Shown here: positions 58,101 to 64,000 of the stretch, piece after piece | How positions within the stretch are numbered: position 1 is the stretch's first letter | Layout of the letters: the number at the start of each line of letters is the position of its first letter | From: Saccharina japonica | Lineage: Eukaryota; Sar; Phaeophyceae; Laminariales; Laminariaceae | Length of the DNA: 64,000 bases | Assembly (NCBI GenBank): GCA_008828725.1 | Contig: MEHQ01001522.1 | Location: 1-64,000 of the forward strand | Reading direction: 5' to 3' | Program-made: the position numbers and the translations under genes | The notes under the pieces: model-generated | The model's input: the letters and a program-made list of their open reading frames with translations, nothing else | Database searches by the model: none | Told to the model about the DNA's origin: nothing

Positions 58101-61100
58101 AAACAATGGCGCACCTCTACCGTAGCACGTGCCTGTTCAAATCGTTTAGTCTCACTCTCCTTTCTACGACTCATCCCACGGTAGGTATGTATAGGGGTTG
58201 TTGCAGTTAGTGTTTGCTTTTTGAGGCATTTTTTTTCTCAATAACTTTCCGACCGGTTGAGCTCCTCTTTAAGTGAGCAACTGCCGTATAGGTACTGCTG
58301 TGTGCGAGTAGACGATGCTTTTTCTGTCGTATCATATCAGCTTTAGGCCTACTATTAACAGCGCATAGTAGTACAACCCTTGATCGGGTCGTTTGTCGAA
58401 AACACATTATTTCGAGATTCATGGTTCCGGGTGTGACGGTAAATTGCGCTTCCTCGCATCACGTCAGGACCTCAGAAAAATAAGGCACCAACCCTGCAAG
58501 GCAAACCACTCCTCCTCCTCCTCCTCCTCCTACCGTGGCATGGCATTGCTCCTACAGTAACCAGGCGCGTGCTACGATAGAGGTATACCGGTATACCTTT
58601 ATTTGGGTGACCTATTTTCCTGAATGACCTATTAAAGTATGAAAGTATTAACCCTTATAGAACTGCAGTCCCGTTTTGGGGACGAACCACTCTAATTCCA
58701 AGTAATTTGTCCCCAAAACGGGACTCCAGTCCTATGAGGGTTAAAGGCTATGAAAGGCTCCTTAACCCAAATTCGTCGGAATTGTTCCATTTTTTTTGTG
58801 TTCCCATAATATTTTTCGTTGTCTTTTTAGGCCATGGGGATTGTCCATCGGGTATATAGCACTTTTTACTTCTCCAAAATCAGTTTTGGGTGAGGTATAG
58901 AGAGCTCCTTAATAAGTGACCACCCTTATGAGGCAAAAACATGGTGCACCTCTCTACCCCGTAGCATGCGTTTGTCCACCAACAAAAACGGAAAATGAAA
59001 AATGCCGGCGGTGTTGCCCCCCTCCTGCTCACTACGCTGTGTTTTTTTAAGGGAGATGGGGAAGGCGAACACGGTCTTGCCGGGCACCGAATCTTCCGAC
59101 TGCGGCAACCGCTCGTTTGCGACGGGCGTGACCGTGTGGTCTTCCTCGAGCTACGTGTACGGGATTATCCTGGAGTGCGCAAACGTCACGGAGACGTGTG
59201 CGCCCCCGGACTACCCTGCCAATCTCCTCGAAGAAGGTATAAAGGTCGCCCCGGATTGCATGCTACGGTAGAGGTTGTTTTCTTGTTATCGGAGATTTTT
59301 TGTCTTCTTCTTTCGACGCATTCTACGGTATAGGTGCACACACCATGTTTTTGCCTTCTGAGGGTGGTTACTTAAGGAGGTCTATACCTCACCGCACAAC
59401 TATTACGGGCGGACCATATGAAAGTAATCCGGACTGCCCCACTACATAATAGACAAACACCTATATATTCCAGCAGTATGTTTACTATATTAATAATGTA
59501 TGGTCCTGATTCCTACGTTCCCCCGTACCAGTTACGGAGGGAAATAAAAGTGCTTTATAGATATATGCCTGATGAACAATCCCATGGCCTGAGTATGAAA
59601 TGGAAAATATTGTAACACAAGAATAATTAAATTCCGACGGTTTTGGGTTAAGGAAAAAACAACCATCGAAAGCGTGTTGCCTCTATCGTAGCACGCGTCG
59701 CCGGAGGATTGTCCCCCCCTCCCCCCCCCCGGTGGTTGGTGAAAACCCAACGTGCTCCGTCCCGGCATTGTAGGGATGCGAGGGTCTATGGCCATACGAC
59801 TACGGCCGTGCACGACATGAGTACCCCCCCCCCCCTTGGTGCAAACGCCGCAACGGCAACAGCAGCCCCCGTTTTGCGCGGCTTGGGCTTCGCAGTGCCC
59901 TCGAGAGGACGCATGCTACGGTAGAGGTGCACCTGCATACAGGCCATGTTTCTGCCTTTTGAGGGTGGTCGCTTGAGGAGCTCTATACTAAAAGTAAGTA
60001 AAACATGATTCAAGAGGAAAATTAAAAGTGCTACCCCCCGACGAACAATCCCACGGCCTGAGTATACCACGAACATTTATTTTAACACAAGAACGGAAGA
60101 CGCATGCTACGATAGAGATGTGTCATGTTTTTGCCTTCTCAGGGTGGTCACTTAAGGAGCGTCATTTACCTCACCGAAAAATGATTTTGGAGGGAAGTGA
60201 AAGTGCTACCGACTGAATGTTCAATCTCATGGCCGAAGTACATTCTGAACAATATTTCGTCACGAGAAGGAAATTCCGGCGATTTTGGGTTAAGGGAGCC
60301 TCCCGTCGTCTCGAAAACGTTCCAGCCAAAAAAAGGTATACCTCTACCTCTACCGTAGCACGAGTCAGGGGGATATCTAATGCCCACGTTGTTGCCGTAC
60401 CGTGTTTGTCGTGTGTCACATGTCGCATTCTTGAATAGGAGTGTTCACCTTGCGGTTTGGTGAGGCTCCGCCCTTTGGGAGCTCTATGTCTCCACCAAAA
60501 CTTGGTCAAATGGGAACAGCTGAAACGGGCAACCCTATGAACAATCCCATCCTAGCCTGGGTGTATCACAAATTAATATTAGGAAACACTACTGACCAGT
60601 CGGTATCTACAGTGAGGGCACTCCAACGGTGTTGGGGTACGGAGCGTACTAATAGTCGGTCAAAGTGCTATAAACCCGTTTCGCTGTACGCCTCACATTC
60701 TTAGGCATGCATTTGAATGTTTTTTTTTTAATGTATTGTACTACAGTAAGTGGAACTGACAAGTGGACTGACGAACAAGACGGCGTCGTGGGACGCAAAC
60801 GGTGTGTAGGGGCCCCTTTCCGTGTAGGTGCTGAGAAAATGAAGCCTTGTACACGCCATGCACGCTGCAATGTACGTTAGTGGGTATAAATAAATCCACT
60901 TCATCGACACGTGCTACGATATAGGTCCCAGTGACACTTTTTGGCTGAGTTTTGTTTCTGGATGGTCGGGCTCCTTAACCCAACATCGTCGGACTTTCAT
61001 AAGTGTGTTGCATCATTGTTCATTGTCTAGTTAGACCTATGCCAATGGGAAAGCAATGTTGCCGTAAAAAGTTTGAATTCCCAAGATCCCCGCCAGAACT

Positions 61101-62568
61101 TTCCAGAACAAGCTTGCTATGGGACCTTTTCTCAAAACGGAATGTTCCCAACTTTTGGAAAAGCCCGGAAAAGGCAATTCTGGGGCCGATGTTGGGACAA
61201 GATCGGCTTCAGAAAAACTCAGGCGGATGTTAGTTCAAAGCGGCGAGATTCCGAGTCCTCGACAGGGCATGGATCGACAAAACCAACGACTGCGTCATGA
61301 ATTCTGAACGCGGTGCGCTCGTTACGGGCTCCGACCCACCCTAGGATCACCGTGTTCACACGATGGCCGGTGATATGTGGCGGGCGCTGGCCAGGCGTAT
61401 GATAAACAAACAATTGGCCGCTGGTGTGCATAAAACAGATGACAAAAATTATCGATCCGTATCGAATGGCAAAAAATACAGCTTTCTTCGGGTTTGGGAG
61501 AAGAGCGTAGGAGGCCGCCGGCAAGCTCTCGCCCCCTAGACCATGGATCTACCTTATACCTTCGAGTCCGTCATCTACACTTCATTGGCCTTGCCCGACA
61601 CAAGGCGGGTTGGCCGTGGGCTGAGTTTATGTCGAGATCAAAGATCTATCGTCGCACGAGCTGGTTTTTATCAGGGTGTCGACGATTTGCAACGAGGAAA
61701 AGCAAATTGCGCCGCCTGCAGCCGTTTGACAAAAAAAAAGAAGGATAAATTGAAAAAATAATCAAACTTTTGTTTTTTTCCCTTTTCCCCCATAGTGGCG
61801 GTAGGAACGGATCTTCAGCCTAAAGATTCCAGGCAAATGTTTCAAACATCGCCTTCAAACATCGCTTTCCCATTGGCATAGGTCTTAGGCAGTGGTAGTG
61901 GTCACCGGGAAGCACTTTTATTTTCCTCCAAAATTAACGTTGAGACTACTGCAGGTATGGAGGTATGGAGCTCTTCAAGTGAGGAGCTTCAGGAAAAAAC
62001 GTGATGTTCCCCTATCGTAGCATGCGCCCATCGGGTATTGCACTTTCCATTTCATTTCGCCGCAACAACGGCCCACCATATAGGTACAAAGTATCGATCG
62101 CGATGACGAGAACATGGCCCGTACTCCATCGGATTTTCGTTTGACTTGAAAAAAAAAACACATGGGCCCACCTGCTACTGTAACTCTCTCTACGATGTGC
62201 CAATTGCAAACGTCGCACCGTTGCACGGTTTGATTTCCTGTGGGAACACTTTCCAACTGTCTTATCCGACCGTCCCCACAGACGGACCGAGCTCTCCCGC
62301 TCCCACACAAGGACCGAGCTCCCCCTCCGTGGAGCCCGACGCTTCCAGCGACAGCGCCGGCGGGTCGAGGTCCTTCGCCGCCGGCGCCATCATTGGCGCG
62401 TCCGTCGGCGGGGGTTTGCTTCTGATCGCGGTGGTCGTCGGTGCGACTTGCTGCGTCTACCGCCGCCGCCACCGGCCAAGCGAGTCGCACGGTCCCGACA
62501 AGACCGCACCCGGAGTTTCGGGGGAAGAATCTAGGAGCGGAGGGCAGCAAGGTGGGCTCAGCAGCTAG
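51829..62568 (+). CDS. Gene C: type I membrane protein, short-stalk paralog
   Basis: Exons 51829-52121, 55751-55951, 59052-59236 and 62282-62568 join in frame to 966 nt, 321 residues plus stop, with phases 2, 2, 1. Signal peptide about 1-36, ectodomain to 226 with the six family cysteines, a stalk of only about 31 residues (227-257), helix about 260-285, then VYRRR. Exon 4 may instead end at 62551 (AAG before GTGGGC, the position used in the paralogs) and continue to a fifth exon beyond or near the right edge. Starts 3.6 kb from the gene B start, on the opposite strand. Function unknown. Confidence 0.72.
52418..52532. mobile_element. CTATTACGG-type short MITE
   Basis: 115 bp between CTATTACGGAGGGG and CCCCTCCGTAATAG, with GTAAGTAGGACC and GTCCTATTTATTA arms inside. 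Could be read as a TA duplication around TTACGGAGG. In gene C intron 1. Confidence 0.72.
53087..53859. mobile_element. 773-bp foldback element with an internal open frame
   Basis: Ends TTAGGG with inverted arms of about 45 bp (CTTAACGAGCAAATAAAAAA, then A-rich), in gene C intron 1. The centre is GC-rich and unlike the A/T-rich arms. A frame at 53456-53941 (161 residues) covers it and runs past the right end; the first 80 residues are Ala/Gly-rich without recognised domains. It may be a captured gene fragment. Confidence 0.6.
54800..54980 (+). repeat. 20-bp degenerate minisatellite
   Basis: Nine units of 20 bp (first about 21), consensus close to GGGATTCCGCAAGGCGTNNG, in exact 20-base register from 54821. 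In gene C intron 1. Confidence 0.85.
55751..55951 (+). CDS. Gene C exon 2: CSGG...SWKGPLG domain
   Basis: 201 nt between ACCCCAG and GTGAGT. In the correct frame it reads CSGGGTIGS, NSVSFTVGI, IGGFDLNATG and VSFSWKGPLG. Longer frames across this segment are out of phase. Confidence 0.77.
56044..56291 (+). repeat. 10-bp TGACTATTAG-type minisatellite
   Basis: Irregular array of TGACTATTAG and TGACTATTAC units, in gene C intron 2. Confidence 0.85.
56545..56791 (-). mobile_element. GACGC-type MITE with TACG duplication
   Basis: 247 bp, intact termini, exact TACG flanks (56541-56544, 56792-56795). In gene C intron 2. Confidence 0.88.
57580..58133 (-). mobile_element. GACGC-type MITE with TGTT duplication, carrying the hairpin repeat
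   Basis: Left end GACGTGTGTTAAACAGC, right end CGTAGCACGTGCC, flanked by TGTT on both sides. The interior holds the CCGCGCTGAG hairpin repeat (57868-58012). Confidence 0.72.
57868..58012 (+). repeat. Dispersed repeat with conserved GC-rich hairpin, second copy
   Basis: Identical 10-bp stem (57882-57891, 57898-57907), loop TATGCA instead of AGCGCA. Sits inside a GACGC-type MITE. Confidence 0.75.
58564..58982 (-). mobile_element. GACGC-type MITE with nested TTAA element
   Basis: Left end GGCGCGTGCTACGATAGAGG, right end CGTAGCATGCGTT, with a complete TTAA-flanked hairpin at 58648-58744. Ends 69 bp before gene C exon 3. Confidence 0.82.
58648..58744. mobile_element. TTAA-flanked 97-bp hairpin element
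   Basis: Same length and arms as the 9381 copy. Nested in the 58564-58982 MITE. Confidence 0.8.
59052..59236 (+). CDS. Gene C exon 3: cysteine domain CGNR...TCAPPDYP
   Basis: 185 nt after a T-run and TTAAG acceptor. Encodes VLPGTESSDCGNRSFATG, VTVWSSSS, YVYGIILEC and TCAPPDYPANLLEE, with donor GTATAA. A MITE ends 69 bp upstream and a MITE terminus starts about 20 bp downstream. Confidence 0.77.
59315..59699 (+). mobile_element. GACGC-type MITE
   Basis: Termini GACGCATTCTACGGTATAGG and CCTCTATCGTAGCACGCGTC. About 100 bp of extra sequence near 59405-59525. In gene C intron 3. Confidence 0.78.
59908..60366 (+). mobile_element. Two GACGC-type MITEs in tandem
   Basis: A copy truncated at its right end (59908-60098) abuts a full copy (60099-60366) in the same orientation. 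Confidence 0.78.
60906..62028 (-). mobile_element. GACGC-type MITE split by an 851-bp element, CATC duplication
   Basis: Left end GACACGTGCTACGATATAGG, right end CCTATCGTAGCATGCGCC, exact CATC flanks. The halves rejoin across the nested element at 61034-61884. Confidence 0.82.
61034..61884. mobile_element. 851-bp TIR element with TTA duplication (PIF/Harbinger-like)
   Basis: Perfect inverted termini of at least 21 bp beginning GACCTATGCCAATGGGAAAG, flanked by TTA on each side (61031-61033, 61885-61887). A 3-bp TTA or TAA duplication is typical of PIF/Harbinger transposons. Internal frames (for example 61543-61761 plus, 72 residues, Lys-rich end) show no transposase motif, so it is probably non-autonomous. 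Confidence 0.82.
62282..62568 (+). CDS. Gene C exon 4: short stalk, membrane helix and tail
   Basis: 287 nt after CCCCACAG. DGPSSPAPTQGPSSPS forms the stalk, followed by an Ala/Gly/Ile/Val helix, CCVYRRRHRP and a Gly/Ser-rich end with TAG stop. Lacks the DTFG motif of its paralogs. Confidence 0.68.
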
Positions 62569-62599
62569 CGCAGGGTAGATAGAGTTGGGAATATTGCGA

Positions 62600-62905
62600 T
62601 AGGGGTACGTAGCGCACTATATTTGTTTTTTGTTTCATGAGGCACATATTTTCTGACTGACTATTACAGTTGTATGCTCATTGTAATTCAATGTCGTTGC
62701 AATGCCGTTACTCGTACTATTAATAGGTGTTTTGCAACAGGTTTCGTTGTGATATGCTCAGGCATTTGAGCTTTGTTCACCGACGGGTCACGCTTTTAGC
62801 TTTTCTCAAAATCAGCTTTCTGCTGAGGTATAGAGATCAATAGTATAATCAAGTGATTATCAAAACCTCAGAAAAAATAGGCCTTACTACTCCTGTAGAT
62901 AAGGC
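62600..62905 (-). mobile_element. Probable decayed MITE of the same family
   Basis: Only scattered motifs remain (CAAAATCAGCTTTC, TGAGGTATAGAG, CTCAGAAAAAATAGG). Extent approximate. Confidence 0.35.
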
Positions 62906-63580
62906 TAACAGCACCGCGTCCCGAGCGAGGTGAGGTTGGCAACACTGCGAACGGAAGCGCCACCCCTATCCCCTCGATGACCTGGCCGGGGCCGTGAAAA
63001 AAGGCTGCAATATCCATCCGGTTTGAAGCTCTCTCTTTACCGCTGAAGTATCGGGGTTCAAAGTGGGAAACTACGCCGCAATCGTACGAGTAGCTGCTTC
63101 TTGCCTTTGCTTTATTATCGTCGCGATACGAGCCCCTTACCGCCTTAAGACAGCAATTACGCTCCCCAGCGATATCGTTTTCCCGACGTCTCTTTTGTCG
63201 TGACCACGGAAACGGCATCCGAGCCTTTCAGCATACCGTTAATTTGGCAAGTCGATCGGCCCCTTGTAGGAAATAATCCGGACCGTTATCAATGTCGGGG
63301 TCCCCCCCCCCCCCCCCCTCCCCCGGTCACTCATATCCAAAGTCACACTAGTAGGTATCATATGCTATCAGTGGAAACCCATAAACGTTGTCAGCTTGTG
63401 CTGGCACTCCTTTGAGTGCGGGACCAGCGCTTTTTGATGAGGCTACGGAAGATATATATATATATATGATACTTTATCATCGACACCACCAGTCTTTCTC
63501 TTTCTTTGGTGAAACATTTATGACATTCTCGTGGTTTCGATGCCAAAGAGGCTTTCGTCTCGGCAAGCCACCGTACGTTG

Positions 63581-63852
63581 GTGGCATGCTACGATAGATG
63601 TACGAGGCACTTTTTTGCTGTTTTGTTTTTTTCTGATTGATCGGGCTCCTTAACCAAAAGCCGTCGGACTGTTTCATTCTTGTGTTGCAATATTGTTGAT
63701 TGTACACCTTGCTGCAGGCCGTGGCACCGTTCATCGGGGAGCCCTTGTGTTTTTGCCCAGATTGGTTTTCGGGTGACTTGCTACTACAGTAGTGTAGACC
63801 TCCTCAAGCTAGGAGCTTTAGAACATGGTGCACCTCTACCGCAGCATGTGTT
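63581..63852 (-). mobile_element. GACGC-type MITE, decayed
   Basis: Left end GTGGCATGCTACGATAG, right end CACCTCTACCGCAGCATGTG; flanks GTTG and GCTG. Family motifs CTCCTTAACC and GGTGCACCTC are clear. Confidence 0.75.
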
Positions 63853-64000
63853 GCTGTCCAACGCCGTCTGCAATGCCGTGTTGCGTATACCTATCGTGGA
63901 TGGGTGTATATGCACAGCCAACCTTCGACCCTCCCTCTGCTCTTTATCTGCGGCCCTCTCGTCTAACCCCGCCACCCCTGGAATACCTCCCTTATGGTCT

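Larger units (their letters stand above)
62569..64000. other. Right-edge region past gene C exon 4
   Basis: Two decayed MITEs and a poly-C tract. At 63960-64000 a frame with PPPLEY followed by PYG is faintly like the paralogs' terminal exon, but its acceptor and frame cannot be shown before the window ends. Confidence 0.25.

Overview
The window reads as nuclear DNA of a eukaryote, most plausibly a protist or alga; the lineage cannot be fixed from sequence alone. Coding exons are short and separated by introns with GT-AG borders. There are many microsatellites and dense short inverted-repeat transposons, and no operons or bacterial-type genes. Most long open frames are translations of microsatellites or repeats.

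The main content is a cluster of paralogous genes for a cell-surface protein family I do not recognise. Three five-part models were rebuilt by comparing copies. Gene A is on the minus strand, with exons 20063-19657, 16697-16494, 14108-13927, 13303-12572 and 10584-10517. Gene B is on the minus strand, with exons 48221-47953, 46352-46152, 44767-44586, 43875-43201 and a last exon near 41908-41816. Gene C is on the plus strand, with exons 51829-52121, 55751-55951, 59052-59236 and 62282-62568. Intron phases are 2, 2, 1, 1 in every copy. The predicted protein has a signal peptide, an ectodomain of roughly 150 to 180 residues with six conserved cysteines, a Ser/Thr/Pro-rich stalk of very variable length, one membrane helix followed by a Tyr-Arg-Arg stop-transfer, and a short tail ending in PPxY motifs. 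A fourth locus at 520-5810 holds exons 2-3 on the minus strand and exons 4-5 on the plus strand, with a frameshift in exon 3; it looks like a broken or inverted copy. Genes B and C are head to head.

Between genes A and B the assembly holds three copies of one 7-kb block: 20125-27147 (+), 27561-34906 (-) and 34908 to about 42300 (+). The last two form a palindrome around a single N at 34907. A 19-bp Nextera transposase end at 27148-27166 marks a false join. This part is probably an assembly artefact that strings haplotypes together. The genuine block is the spacer between the 5' end of gene A and the last exon of gene B.

The rest is repeats. A MITE family with GACGC-starting termini and 4-bp target duplications has more than 20 copies, several of them right beside exons. 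A second family shares its terminal core. Nested inside these are TTAA-flanked hairpin elements and an 851-bp element with a 3-bp TTA duplication. There are also a 773-bp foldback element, 9-bp satellite arrays with a conserved flank, a 20-bp minisatellite and several unclassified dispersed repeats.
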